From Luidia sarsii (taxonomy: Eukaryota > Echinodermata > Asteroidea > Paxillosida > Luidiidae): a stretch of 64,000 bases of DNA. The stretch is taken from the NCBI GenBank assembly GCA_949987565.1, contig OX465112.1:13398557-13462556 (forward strand). Direction: 5' to 3'. This document shows positions 36,901-46,945 of this stretch, in pieces; positions within the stretch are counted from its first letter, which is position 1; every line of letters starts with the position of its first letter. Position numbers and translations under genes: made by a program. The notes below the pieces were generated by a model. It worked only from the letters and a program-made list of their open reading frames with translations, was not told the DNA's origin and made no database searches.

Positions 36901-39900
36901 ACAGATTTTCCGGTCACTTGATTACACTTACAGAATTTCAGATACATGTACACTGTACGTACATGTACAAACACAAGCCTGTACATTCTACAAGGCGGTG
37001 CTAGGTAAAAGTACTGTACAATGTACATCTATGTTGGGGCCTATAATTCTGTTTAAAGATAAACTGACGTTTCGATCCTAGCAGGACCTTTCTCAAAGGC
37101 AGAGTGACAAGGACAAAACAGATACATGTATCTGTTTTGTCCTTGTCACTCTGCCTTTGAGAAAGGTCCTGCTAGGATCGAAACGTCAGGCCCACTAAAT
37201 TTTAAGATTTACATTTTGGTAATTTTAGTCAGTAAGCAGTTTGTAACATTTTTGTATATCACCTTAAAGATAAACTGTTCAGGTTTCTATTTTTTGTGCA
37301 TGTTATGTACAGATGGTTGACAATATTGTGCTCAACAAGAATTTTCCAAATAGTTAAATTTTCTATTTTTGTCAAAACTACATGTACAATGTACCTTTCC
37401 AGTCAAACATGGTTGAAGTGACTGGATTCAACTGGCAACATTTAATCAAAACTTTGGACCAAACATCTCCAGCACTATTTATAAAGGTGGTTTCACTAAG
37501 TATGTTGTACATTACAATTTTATATACTGTACATGGAATGAATCCATTACAATGGCAATGGTATTTGTACATGAATCCTATAAACATACATGTTCCTGAA
37601 TGTGCAAGGTTTATCATGGCCACGGTAGTCTTTTGTGTAGGCTTACATGTACCGGTACATAATATATTCTATGGGCCTGCAGTGGCAACTGATAATCTGC
37701 ATGTTGTTCAGTTGAACATAGACAAAGCATGCTAGTAAGTAGACATTGGCAACAAAATCACTAAATTAATTTGCATATAATGTACATGTACTCACTGGAC
37801 ATTATAGTACACACAACGTCAACCACAAAAACAGACTTTCTTAGGTCCTGTTCATGAATTAGTGAATTAGTTAGACTGCAATGGTGTAGCTTACAGGAAT
37901 TTGACCACTAGCAGTTGCACACATATTTTTACAGCATGATTTTGGCCACTTTGGTACAATTTGTGACAATAGCATAAACAAATAAGAATGTGCAGTGTAC
38001 CGGGAATTGAGTCACAGACCTTTGGCTAAAAGTACCAGCACTGTAAGTAATTAGTTCTAACCACCTGAAGTATTCAGCCCTGAAGCGAGGGCCTTCCCAA
38101 CTACTGTAACTTCATTGGGGTGGGGACACCAGTTAGAAGCATTATATCACTAACTGCCAAAAATATCTCCAAGGATCCAACCCCATTTTCATTCCGATGC
38201 AGACAACTACAATTGATCAACTTGGCTACAGTGCTCAGTTTTTGAATCTGTACTGTACATGATGTACCTCAGGTAGCTCATTAAAGCTCTGAGTTTTACT
38301 TCACACACTTGCACAGGGTGCACACAGCCCCGCTGAGTCTCCTGTACAGTTTGCAGAGCTCCCGACGGTGCTCACACTGCATGTAGGTCAGGAAGAGCGT
38401 TCCCAGGAACATCTGGGCCATGGCCATGAGGGAGAAGATGGCCACGATGTTGGAGTAGGCGTAGTTGACCCAGTCGGGGCTGGCCCTGTGGAGGGCGTGG
38501 AATACCACTACCTGCACCAGCATGGAGGCAATCAGCGTGCAGAAGTGGACCAGGAAGCACCAGGTCTTCTTGGCGTGGGGCCGGGGCACGTTGTCGTCCA
38601 CCGCCGCCTTGCCCAGTCTCTTCCGCCACCGCTGGACTTGCTGCTCCTCCTTGGCTCTCACTTGCAGCTGGTTTACCCGATTCACCTGATGGTGCTGTTG
38701 CTGTTGGTGGTGTTGCTGTCCTTGTTGGTGCTGATTCTGTTCCTGCTGCTGTTGTTCATGGTGTTGCTGCTGTTGTTGGTGCTGATTCTCTTCCTGCCGT
38801 TGCTGTTGTTGCTGCCTGTGCTGCCTGTGCTGCTTCTGCTTCTGCTGGCTAACTTGCTGTTGCTGCTGCTGTTCTTGTTGCAGCTGATGATGCTGCAGCT
38901 GGCTTTTTTGCTGCTGCTGTTGATGCTGCTGGTTTCCCTGGTGCTTGCTTTGATGCTGTTGCTTTTGTTGGTGTTCTTGCTGTTGCGGTTGTAGCAGTGC
39001 CTGCTGCCATTGTTGGTGCCGGCTCACTTGCTGTTCTGGCAGTTGCTGCTGATGCTGACCATGATGTTGGCTGTGATGCTCTATGGAAATTCCATTGTCC
39101 ATTGGATGTTCAGAAGGTGGATCTGGCAGAGAATCTTGTGCGTGTGGTTGTTGCTGGGATTGCTGCCACTGCTGTTGCTGTTGGTTCACCATTTCCTTTG
39201 GGCGGACCACAGAGCACATTGACTGCATGGCATGCATATGCCCACCTTGGCCGTCGTGGACGATGGCGATCGGGCCGCTATCACGCTGCCCTCGCTGCTG
39301 CGGCTGAGCTGGCTGCTGCTGTTGCTGCTTCACTTTCAAGTGAGCCGTCAGCCTCAAGGAGTCTCGAATTTTCCGCTGGTGCTGTCGCACGACGCGCAGC
39401 AGCAGACCCGTCAGCAGCATGATGACGATGATGCAGGGAAAGGTGACGATGTCATTGAAGATCAATTTGAGCAGCTGATAGTCCTTGGCCACCTTGGGGT
39501 CACCGACGATGCCCTCACCCTCTTGAAGGGTCAGCCTCATCGCCAGGAAGAAGATGGCGCCATAGGCCATAGAAAGGCCCCAGCTGCTGGCCAGCACGAG
39601 GGCGCTCCTGGCGTTGGTCATGAGAGCGACGTAGCGCATGGGACGGGAGACCTTGATGTAGCGGTCGGCGGCGATGACGATGGAGTTGAGGTAGAAGCTG
39701 CAGAAGGCGGCACCGGCCAGGGCATTGGCCAGCAGGCGGATCTCCCAGGTCAGGCCGGGCCGCCAGAAGAGCTCCCCCAGGCTGGACAGCTCCATCAGCA
39801 TCTCGGCCAGGCAGAGGCTGGCCAGGAAGGCGTTGGAGACGCTGTGCAGCTTGGGGTTGAGGACGATGGAGAGCACGGTGAAGAGGTAGATGGGCAGAGA

Positions 39901-42900
39901 GACCAGGATCAGGCAGAAGATGGTCACCGACGGCCACGATGACCAGATGGAGTCGAATCTCGGCATTTCAGCTGTCTCATTGGTGGAATCCATCTCGAAG
40001 CTTTCAACCAACTTTGCCTAATGCGCAATTCCAAGAAATCTCAGATTATATGGACTGAGGAAAGTCTTTCAGTTACACACTACACCGTATGTGAACAGAA
40101 AGCAGGAGGTGTATGATACGACGAGAGTTATATGGGCCATAAGTTGTCAGAGTTCTGATATCAATGCACCAAGAGCATCTCAGATGAGATCAGAACCTGC
40201 CATCCTGGTTTTCCATACGGTTGTACTGAGTGAACCCTCTCAACCCGGGCTTATATCTTGATGGGTTTTTTGCATGAACGATGACCATTGTCACGGCCGG
40301 TCGCCAACTTATTAATCACCTGGTTATTATCTCCGGCAGGCCCTTTGCCATTGCCGGCTAATACCCCACATTTATCACTGCTCATTTCCTCTGCCTGATC
40401 AGGATTGATGCCAGGGAGGGTTCATACGGCCATGTGAGCTGAATGTTTGCACTCCTTCCCCCTCTGCCCATTTTAGTGGAGTTAATCATCAACTGGGCTT
40501 TGGCCGTGTACCATTTCTTTTTTAAAGACGGTTACTTGTGTCTTTTCTTCATAAATCATCCTTAACTGTCAGTGCCTGGCTTGTTATTGCATTAGGCTTG
40601 CCTTGTGAGGTTCCACACAGATGGCAAAAACACACTAACTACACAGAATAAAATTCCAATCGGGAACCTACATCCACCGTTTAAGTGCAGTATATTGCAT
40701 AGTTAGTTGGTTGTCAGTCTACTGTACATTAGGGCCGTTCCAACTACAAAAATAATCGCAATCAAAAACTTCTTTTTTTTACCACACAGGCCAAAAATGC
40801 AGGGAGACATAAACTTAAGCACAGCACTTCCTGTCAATCAGAGCCTGAGCAGTGCATTGTGGGATTAAAAAACCCGGTGCGATTCAGTGGACCATTTCCA
40901 CACACACCACGTTGCAAATAAAGGCGATTATTTGAAAAAGTCTCACTCTTAGTGGAGTCCGAATCGCGTTTCAAATCCCACTAATAATCGTGTTTATTGT
41001 GTCCACACACACACAAAAAGTGGGGCTTGAATCTCGATTCAAATAATTGCGTTTATATGGTGAAACGGCCCTATAGAGTACACAGGTGTGATTTGGTCCT
41101 GCCATAAGAGATGCTATGGTTCTCTAGGGAAATATAAACCACAAGTCTCCTATTCAAGCTCTAACCAAGTCCAAATGGGGTTTTTTTTCAGAAATTAAAA
41201 ACTTTTTCTATAAGAACAATTTATAGGGAAGAAAAGGTTGCATTGGGGACAAGTTTATTACAGGCATGCCATTCTTGTCAGAGAGGATTCTCACAAACTT
41301 TCTTTCTTGTCACACATTTGTTTGTGTCATGTGCAGGTTCACGTCTTTGTAACCCACCTCTCACTCAGTGAGGCGGCGCGAGAGAGGAGCGTGCTGGAGA
41401 TTTGGGACTTCATGGCCAAGCACCCAGGCCCCGCCATCCTGATAGGGGACTTCAACGACCATCCACAAAGCAAGATCATCAGGTAGGTTTCCTCTTCGGT
41501 AAACGTGAAGGCCCCATACAACACGTATTTAACAATGGCACCCAGTTGCTCACTCCCCCAGGTGTCCACTCCATATGACACACCTGAGTGAACAAGAATT
41601 TGATTTAAGTCCCCAGAAGACGAAGAGAGCTTTCTGTTCGAAACTTCATGTCTTTTTCAGAACAACACATACTCACAAAAGAGAATTGTGCATGGTGTTA
41701 CCGCAACACTTACATGTATTACTTCTGCTGTTCTCACCATTGAAACCTTCAAATTTCACACATACCGTACACTGTAATTCTGTAAACTTAGCCACAGGAT
41801 TCTGAGTACAGGACACTCAGGGCTTGGCATGGTGGTCCGTCAGGAATGACTGTGGGAGTGCTTTTTTCGGGTCAGAAATTGGATTGAGATTGAGATTTTG
41901 TTTACTTGCGGCAGGTTTCTGAGTGGACTGGAGGAGATCAACGGCATCCAGACTGACGGCCTGCAGGATGCTTGGCTGATGAAGAACAAAGAGCCAAGGT
42001 GGGTCCGGACTCCAGAGGAGATTTGACCTTCCATGACATGACCAAGCAGTAATGACAAGGCCATTGTCGCAATTATGGACTAGGCATTGGTACCCACCTA
42101 GGATTGCAAGGTTTGCATGGTGGAAGTACAAAACGGAAAGTTGTCTCTTTTGAGATGGAGTGTGGCTCTGAAAAGAGCCCTGTTAGATAAGACTTGAAGG
42201 TTTGCATGGTGGAAGTACTTAGTGGAAAGTTTGAATTTCCGGTTATGAAAATTAACAACCGGTTTCTTTTGGAGATTGTTCCCAAGTTTATTTAGGACCA
42301 TTTATTTAAGGAATATTCCTAAACAATTTTTTATGAAATGGAACTCAGGCAGCAGAACTATGCTCAAAAATGGTTTGCCTGAGGAGTTTTTTGTTTAATT
42401 CTCTTGTTAGGCCACTCGGAGTTCTTCATATTGTTGTATCTTTCAGGTCATTCTAATATCTGAACATCATTTTTGTGTATTATTTCACATTAATTTGTTT
42501 TTTCTTCAGAACCGGTCCCCGTGCATATGCCAATGGTGAGCCCATAGATGAAGGTCTAACATTTAGCACGCTGAACGAGCATCTCAACAAAAGGGTAAGA
42601 ATTGTTTTCGGTAGCATCGAGTAAAAGGTGACATGCAAGAGAAAGCTGTTTACAATACATAAAGAAGGAAGGAACCAGACTTGGCCCATGCTCACAACAG
42701 GCAGCGTTTGCTGGTGACTGGGAGGAATTCTTACCAGAGTGCCTCAATACCTCGTAGAGAGATTTCACAACTGAAAGTTTCGTCCTTTTTATCCCTGCCC
42801 TACTGATCCCTGACCCTTCCCATTGTTCTTGCCCTAGTCTGTCTACCAGCTTTCCTTCATTACTGTCATTTGTATTTAATTACTCACCCCTACGCTCCCT

Positions 42901-43564
42901 ATCTGAAGGAGAATGTAATTCCATGAGGGTTTGCCCTGCTTTGCCCGATGCCTGATGAAAAAAAAATCAGGCAGCTTGGGCGGGATTTGAACCCGCAACT
43001 CCTGCTTTCTAGTGCAAACATCTTTACCACTTGACCACCGAGCTGGTTGAGGTCCTATGGCAGATTTGAATAATGTATAGCGGCGGGTACCGCATTGCAT
43101 CATAGATATAACATGATGTTTGCGTCAAGGAAAATGTAGTCAATCAAGGAAAAAAATCAAGGGGAGAAGTGGGTCAGTGAACACAAATGGATTATTAGTA
43201 AAGATGCAAGATGTTGTACATTATTCCCCTCTTGGAAGTTGAAGCCATATGGTTGATTTGTCCAAAGACACTTCATCTACATTTTCTCTTGGCTCAGACT
43301 GACAGCATCCCTGCGGTGACTAAGTGATTCTATGCCCAGTATGGTTATGTCTGTTTAATCGGTAAGCAGTTTGCAACACTTTTGCATAATGATTACTTTT
43401 TTTGCATCTTATTTTTTTTTACCAATGTTCAGATCGACTACATTTTTGTCAGGCTGCCCAAGAATATGCAAATGACTGGCATCTCATTGGTGGATGATGG
43501 GAAGAGGGGACCGATGGCAGCGTCAGATCATCTCGGCCTTCAAGCGTCAATTGCTGCGACGTGA
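30982..43564 (+). CDS. Membrane-anchored or secreted EEP-domain (endonuclease/exonuclease/phosphatase) protein, 9 exons
   Basis: Exons: 30982-31126, 32303-32409, 33017-33106, 34024-34865, 35945-36023, 41337-41482, 41915-41998, 42510-42594 and 43433-43564 (stop TGA). The sum is 1710 nt (569 aa) and all phases agree. An in-frame TGA at 30949-30951 supports the start. Residues 22-41 form one hydrophobic segment, either a signal anchor or a signal peptide. An unrecognised region of about 150 residues follows. Then comes a Ser/Thr/Asp-rich linker (about 190-280), in which QSDCT occurs twice. The EEP domain starts near 284: ATQNIWNFN (Asn289), GLQEVRFE (metal ligand Glu329), FVTHLSLS (His428), LIGDFND (Asp459, Asn461), IDYIFV (Asp528) and the terminal AASDHLGL (His559). 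All expected catalytic residues of the DNase I/inositol phosphatase fold are present, so it should be an active Mg-dependent phosphodiesterase or phosphatase. The substrate is unknown. The large intron contains an antisense GPCR gene. Confidence 0.85.
31496..32148. mobile_element. Foldback element H, full copy, in EEP-gene intron
   Basis: Two arms of about 300 bp face each other around 31830. Matching words include GTAGGGTCCACGAATTTC / TTGGACCCTACTATCG, GTTTTACTCATGTTTGGGGG / CCCCAAACGTGAGTAAAAC and GAATCTTCTC in both directions. There is no coding content. One arm recurs at 50612-50880 and short ends recur at 54192-54278. Confidence 0.8.
32530..32575 (+). mobile_element. Decayed hammerhead-like module
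   Basis: AGAAATGTCCTGCTAAGTGC followed by TAGGATGGGAACGTC resembles the common module with an insertion in the loop. It lies 120 bp downstream of the second exon of the EEP gene. Confidence 0.5.
32814..32852. repeat. AATTC pentamer microsatellite
   Basis: Tandem AATTC units, with one TTAAT-type interruption. Confidence 0.85.
33158..33246 (-). mobile_element. tRNA-derived SINE head (reverse)
   Basis: GGGACTTGAACCGGGACCTC is the complement of a B-box, and CAATTGAGCTATTCAGCCCT the complement of an A-box. It is the same family as 7528-7670, inserted just after the third exon of the EEP gene. A similar relic lies at 32712-32815. Confidence 0.65.
33277..33751. mobile_element. MITE family I in EEP-gene intron
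   Basis: Ends GGCCTTTTCACACTGTC and its complement GACAGTGTGAAAAGGCC enclose about 470 bp. The inner part repeats AACCGGG and TTCACAC words in both directions. No coding content. Confidence 0.8.
35000..35944 (+). other. EEP-gene intron without recognised features
   Basis: This is the rest of the intron 34866-35944. A SINE A-box relic (CCAGCTGAGCTATCCAGCCC) lies at 34977-34996. I see nothing else. Confidence 0.5.
37062..37268. mobile_element. Near-perfect inverted pair of hammerhead-like modules
   Basis: CTGACGTTTCGATCCTAGCA ... GACAAGGACAAAACAGATAC and the exact complement meet at the palindrome GATACATGTATC (37122-37133). The right copy continues into the common tail AAGATTTACATTTTGG ... 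ATTTTTGTATATCACCTT. The arms extend into TTTTGTCCTTGTCACTCTGC, as in the Penelope-like element at 53.4 kb. Confidence 0.85.
37998..38098 (-). mobile_element. SINE fragment (reverse)
   Basis: ACCGGGAATTGAGTCACAGA ... CCACCTGAAGTATTCAGCCC has the layout of the reverse SINE heads at 33.2 kb but is more decayed. It lies 200 bp from the end of the nested GPCR. Confidence 0.45.
38296..40011 (-). CDS. Atypical intronless 7TM receptor with Gln/His-rich third loop, nested in an intron
   Basis: One uninterrupted frame of 571 codons; Met1 or Met7 could start it. TM1 is about 27-51, TM2 60-84, TM3 92-117, TM4 133-160, TM5 182-206, TM6 484-508 and TM7 515-542. The class A mark is AADRYIKVSRP (DRY at 116-118) after TM3, so rhodopsin-like is the best label. 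Missing or changed: the TM2 aspartate is Glu (SLCLAEM), TM6 has no CWxP, TM7 has no NPxxY, and there is no obvious Cys pair between TM3 and loop 2. The third intracellular loop is about 270 residues, mostly glutamine and histidine runs, encoded by CAG/CAA/CAT mixtures. The tail ends with cysteines (CTLCKCVK) that could be palmitoylated. The gene lies wholly inside the intron 36024-41336 of the EEP gene on the opposite strand. The absence of introns suggests a retroposed or lineage-expanded receptor. Ligand unknown. Confidence 0.85.
   Translation of the reverse strand: MVESFEMDSTNETAEMPRFDSIWSSWPSVTIFCLILVSLPIYLFTVLSIVLNPKLHSVSNAFLASLCLAEMLMELSSLGELFWRPGLTWEIRLLANALAGAAFCSFYLNSIVIAADRYIKVSRPMRYVALMTNARSALVLASSWGLSMAYGAIFFLAMRLTLQEGEGIVGDPKVAKDYQLLKLIFNDIVTFPCIIVIMLLTGLLLRVVRQHQRKIRDSLRLTAHLKVKQQQQQPAQPQQRGQRDSGPIAIVHDGQGGHMHAMQSMCSVVRPKEMVNQQQQQWQQSQQQPHAQDSLPDPPSEHPMDNGISIEHHSQHHGQHQQQLPEQQVSRHQQWQQALLQPQQQEHQQKQQHQSKHQGNQQHQQQQQKSQLQHHQLQQEQQQQQQVSQQKQKQHRQHRQQQQQRQEENQHQQQQQHHEQQQQEQNQHQQGQQHHQQQQHHQVNRVNQLQVRAKEEQQVQRWRKRLGKAAVDDNVPRPHAKKTWCFLVHFCTLIASMLVQVVVFHALHRASPDWVNYAYSNIVAIFSLMAMAQMFLGTLFLTYMQCEHRRELCKLYRRLSGAVCTLCKCVK
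38690..39330 (-). repeat. CAG/CAA-rich tract encoding polyGln/His
   Basis: Dense imperfect CAG, CAA and CAT codons inside the nested GPCR. Interruptions by CAA, CAT and other codons make it compositionally repetitive rather than a pure microsatellite. The opposite strand shows spurious poly-Leu frames. Confidence 0.85.
40012..40730 (-). other. Upstream region of the nested GPCR
   Basis: This stretch should hold the promoter of the GPCR. I see no clear TATA box or other decisive signal. Confidence 0.35.
40731..41074. mobile_element. MITE family J in EEP-gene intron
   Basis: Ends AGGGCCGTTCCAACTAC and the near-complement TGGTGAAACGGCCCT enclose 340 bp with AAATAATCGC and GCGATTATTTG words in both orientations. 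It lies 260 bp before the next EEP-gene exon. Confidence 0.75.
42962..43052 (-). mobile_element. tRNA-derived SINE, second family (reverse)
   Basis: On the minus strand it reads CAGCTCGGTGGTCAAGTGG (A-box region), ACTAGAAAGCAGGAGT (anticodon-arm region) and GCGGGTTCAAATCCCGCCC (T arm with B-box). The T arm is intact but the anticodon and acceptor stems do not close, so it is not a functional tRNA. A sister copy is at 49546-49632. Confidence 0.65.
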
Positions 43565-43646
43565 TCTTAATGTCAGTCACGTGTATGTGATGTACTTAAT
43601 ATCAGATGTGGGCGCAGTGGTGAGGTGTCACACATGCCGAGTGTGC

Positions 43647-43652
43647 AATAAA
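43647..43652 (+). terminator. Probable polyadenylation signal of the EEP gene
   Basis: AATAAA, 83 bp after the stop codon, is the first such signal downstream. Confidence 0.45.
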
Positions 43653-43659
43653 AAGGGAC

Positions 43660-45780
43660 TTGGGTGTGTGATCCCTGGAGATGTACATCAGTCAATAGTT
43701 CAAAGTTGCTGACTGGCGCCCTCACCCCGGCAAAGATAGTTGCCTTAGGCTGCCGCCTAAGGGCTGGATAGCACAGGTGGTCTGAGGTCTCAGGTTCACA
43801 AGTCTGGGCCCAATTTCACAATCATAGAGTCGCTTAAGCATTAAAATCTGCTGAGCAGGAAGTTTTCCTTGTGTACCGGTATATAAGCAGGATTACAAAC
43901 TGCCCTGCGATTTGATGTCCATTGCTTTTGACTTGTATTCCACTTTTCTTTACTCAGCATGAAACAAGAGTGAAGTTTGGGTTGGCAAGGCAGATCCTGT
44001 GGCTCATGACATTTTGCACCTAAACACATTTTGGCACTGAAGCGGCTCTTTGAAATTGGCTCCTGGTCCAATCAAATGAGGCTCAAAGGAGTGTTTCCTT
44101 CACTAAGGTTTGGGCCTGTCAAGGTGCGGCTAGGTTTATATGGCTTTGCAACCCTCTCTCCTCCAGTCCCCTTCAGGGCCAAAGCAGGGTTTATTGTCTC
44201 TTCAAAGTTACCAGAACCTTGGAATGCCAGCTTTAAATTTAGGCTTGATACATGTACATGTACCGTAGTCACCACTGTGCCTATCCACGGTACAGTAAAT
44301 CGGCAGTCATGGCTTAAGACCTCTAGTGACCTTCTATGTAAAACAGGCTTTGGGGTAGGATGGGACTGGAGACAGAAATAAGGAAATGCACAAACATGTC
44401 TTGCTGCCAGTGTTAAACTGCCATCTACAAGTTTTTATCTTTTGTACTCAAATGTTACTCTATTATGGTACATGTATGCACTGTGTCTTGTTAAACATGT
44501 ATCGTACACTGTTAATTGGGAAACAAATTTACACAATCAATATTTTGAATTTTTGTACGATGGGTCATTTCATAATTTTATTTTCAATTTCTTTGATGGT
44601 GTAAGCGTGCATAAGTAATTAAATGCATGCAAGTTTGCGATGATAGAAGGAATGTCAGCTCTTTTGAGATGGAGTCTCCTGACAAAGGGCAGAGCTTACA
44701 CTGCCTGGATTTTTGATTTAAATAACCAACTCTTTTCATAGCCATACTCCATCTCAAAAGAGATAACTTACCGTACATGGTGTCACCACACACCATGCTT
44801 CCACCATGTAAACCTTCTATCCTTCAAAATTCCATCAAAACCCATGCATGAACACATACTAATTTTTTTATTTTCTTTTATAACACATCCAATTCGAAAT
44901 CAAGTTCAGGAAAAGTTCACTGCCGAGATTTGGTCAGTGGCATAAAATATTGCCCACAAACAAATTTTATTTTCAGAGCCACACTCCTCGAAAGTGTTAC
45001 ATGGTGTCACTGCAAACCTTCTACTTGGTATTTCCACCATGCAAACCTTATCAAAGTCTTATAAAACCAATTTAAAGGCAACAAAACCTACACTACATGT
45101 ACCTGTTCAAAAACAATTCTGTTTAATTCACAGCAGCTTGTTCAATGTAGTGGTTGTTGTTTTGTTTGGTTAAAATGCCTTGCACTGCTACCAATGAATT
45201 TGTTTTATAGTGGTTTATAAAATAAAGCATTGGATAAATGCTTCGCTTTTGATAATAAAATTTTGTGAATGAATTTACTTGTTTACCTCATCAATTTAGA
45301 TGATTGTTTTTTATTTACATTTATTTATATTAAATAATCCACATTCTGGGCATACAAGACTGTCATTTATACTGTACAGCTGCCCTATGAAACTGCAATC
45401 AGAATCAGATAGTAACATGGTGGAGTCAAAAGCCGTGTCCCCACTGGACTTTTTCTACCGCGGCCACGCGGTAACCACTACCGTGACATTCCTGAATGCT
45501 AGTCTACCGCGCTAGTCTACCTTTTTTTACGCCGACGGAATGTTTATTCTACGTTCAGCAAGTCGAATGTCCGATTATTGAGGGTGTTGTGTACAGTAAC
45601 CTTTGCCCTGATGGGAGGGATATGACGTACTTTTCGCGCTGAAATCGTAACGTTGTATAGCCAGCTACCGACATGTACATGTACATGTACTGACTAGTAC
45701 TACTGCTATGGGTACAACACGCCACGTGAATATCGTTGGGTAAAGACATTAAATGATTTACACAAACCAATAAGTATCTG
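43660..45780. other. Intergenic stretch with SINE and repeat relics
   Basis: No gene is recognised. SINE head GCCTAAGGGCTGGATAGCA lies at 43754. Repeated words such as CTTTTGAGATGGAGT and CATGGTGGAAG near 42115-42215, 44655-44805 and 44980-45050 point to another dispersed element. GCCGTGTCCCCACTGGAC at 45432 matches the end of the small MITE at 48.5 kb. Confidence 0.5.
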
Positions 45781-46785
45781 AAATTTCGACCAAAAGTCAA
45801 CTGGTGTGCATGGCGTGTCGTGGGTGTCCCAGCGACTGTAACTTCAAGGTTGCAGGTTCGGTCCCCAGGGAAGTAACGTAACATTTTTCTTCATCAAATT
45901 ACCAAGTACAAACACAACCTATAAGTATCTGAAATTTGAACGAAAAAAACAACTGGTGCGCACGGCGTGTCGTGGGTGTCCCAGGGTCTGTAACCTCAAG
46001 GTTGCAGGTTCGATCCCCGGGATGTAACAGAACATTTTTCTTCTTCAAATTACCAAGTACAAACCCAACCTATAAGTATCTGAAAGTTGAACGAAAAATC
46101 AACTGGCGCGCATGGCGTGTCGTGGGTGTCCCAGGGTCTGTAACCTCAAGGTTGCAGGTTCGATCCCCAGAGATGTAACGTAACATTTTTCTTCTTCAAA
46201 TTACCAAGTACAAACCCAACCTATAAGTATCTGAAATTTCGACCAAAACTCAACTGATGCGCATGGCGTGTCGTGGGTGTCCCAGGGTCTGTAACCTCAA
46301 GGTTGCAGGTTCGATCCCCAGAGATGTAACGTAACATTTTTCTTCTTCAAATTACCAAGTACAAACCCAACCTATAAGTATCTGAAATTTTGACCAAAAT
46401 TCAACTGATGCGCATGGCGTGTCGTGGGTGTCCCAGGGTCTGTAACCTCAAGGTTGCAGGTTCGATCCCCAGAGATGTAACGTAACATTTTTCTTCTTCA
46501 AATTACCAAGTACAAACCCAACCTATAAGTATCTGAAATTTCGACCAAAACTCAACTGGCGCGCATGGCGTGTCGTGGGTGTCCCAGGGTCTGTAACTTC
46601 AAGGTTGCAGGTTCGATCCCCAGAGATGTAACGTAACATTTTTCTTCTTCAAATTACCAAGTACAAACTTAACCTATAAGTATCTGAAATTTCGACCAAA
46701 AGTCAACTGGTGCGCATGGCGTGTCGTGGGTGTCCCAGGGTCTGTAACCTCAAGGTTGCAGGTTCGATCCCCAGGGAAGTCGAGT
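45780..46785 (+). repeat. Tandem array of seven 151 bp units with tRNA-like promoter boxes
   Basis: The word GGTTGCAGG recurs at 45848, 46000, 46150, 46301, 46452, 46603 and 46753, a spacing of 150-152 bp. Each unit holds GCGCATGGCGTGTCGTGGGT (A-box-like) and, about 35 bp later, GGTTGCAGGTTCGATCCCCA (B-box-like). An A/T-rich part follows, with TAACATTTTTCTTCTTCAAA and AACCTATAAGTATCTGAAA. The inner units are nearly identical and the first and last are slightly diverged. No reading frame is conserved. It looks like a tRNA-derived SINE that became a tandem satellite. Confidence 0.9.
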
Positions 46786-46854
46786 CTTGAATTTAATGTT
46801 TTTTAATTCTATTAAGGTAACCGAAGGTTTAAATAGATTGGTTTTTTAGGGGTG

Positions 46855-46945
46855 GGTGGGCGGGACTCATGAGGCTAGAGGTTCAGTGGCTCGACTTGGA
46901 ACCTCAAGGCCGAGGGTTCGATCCCGGGTGGATGCAGGTCTTCCC
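46855..46945 (+). mobile_element. tRNA-derived SINE head
   Basis: GACTCATGAGGCTAGAGGTT and GGCCGAGGGTTCGATCCCGG form an A-box/B-box pair with a stem around the B-box. It is followed by a C-rich repeat of CCCCAGATCACC and CCCGGCCTC. It lies directly after the 151 bp tandem array. Confidence 0.55.

Noticed and set aside
38368..39422. Long Leu/Val-rich and Cys-rich frames on the plus strand
   Set aside because: They are the complement of the glutamine-rich part of the nested GPCR, whose own frame is longer and shows membrane segments and DRY.
42962..43052. Possible functional tRNA (reverse strand)
   Set aside because: Only the T arm closes; a second diverged copy with the same tail at 49.55 kb shows that it is a SINE.
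45936..46178. Frame with a repeated RVVGVPGSVTSRLQVRSP motif
   Set aside because: It is the translated 151 bp tandem unit; units of 150-152 bp do not preserve a frame.
45780..46785. CRISPR-like array of regularly spaced repeats
   Set aside because: The whole 151 bp unit is conserved, with no unique spacers, and the genome is eukaryotic.
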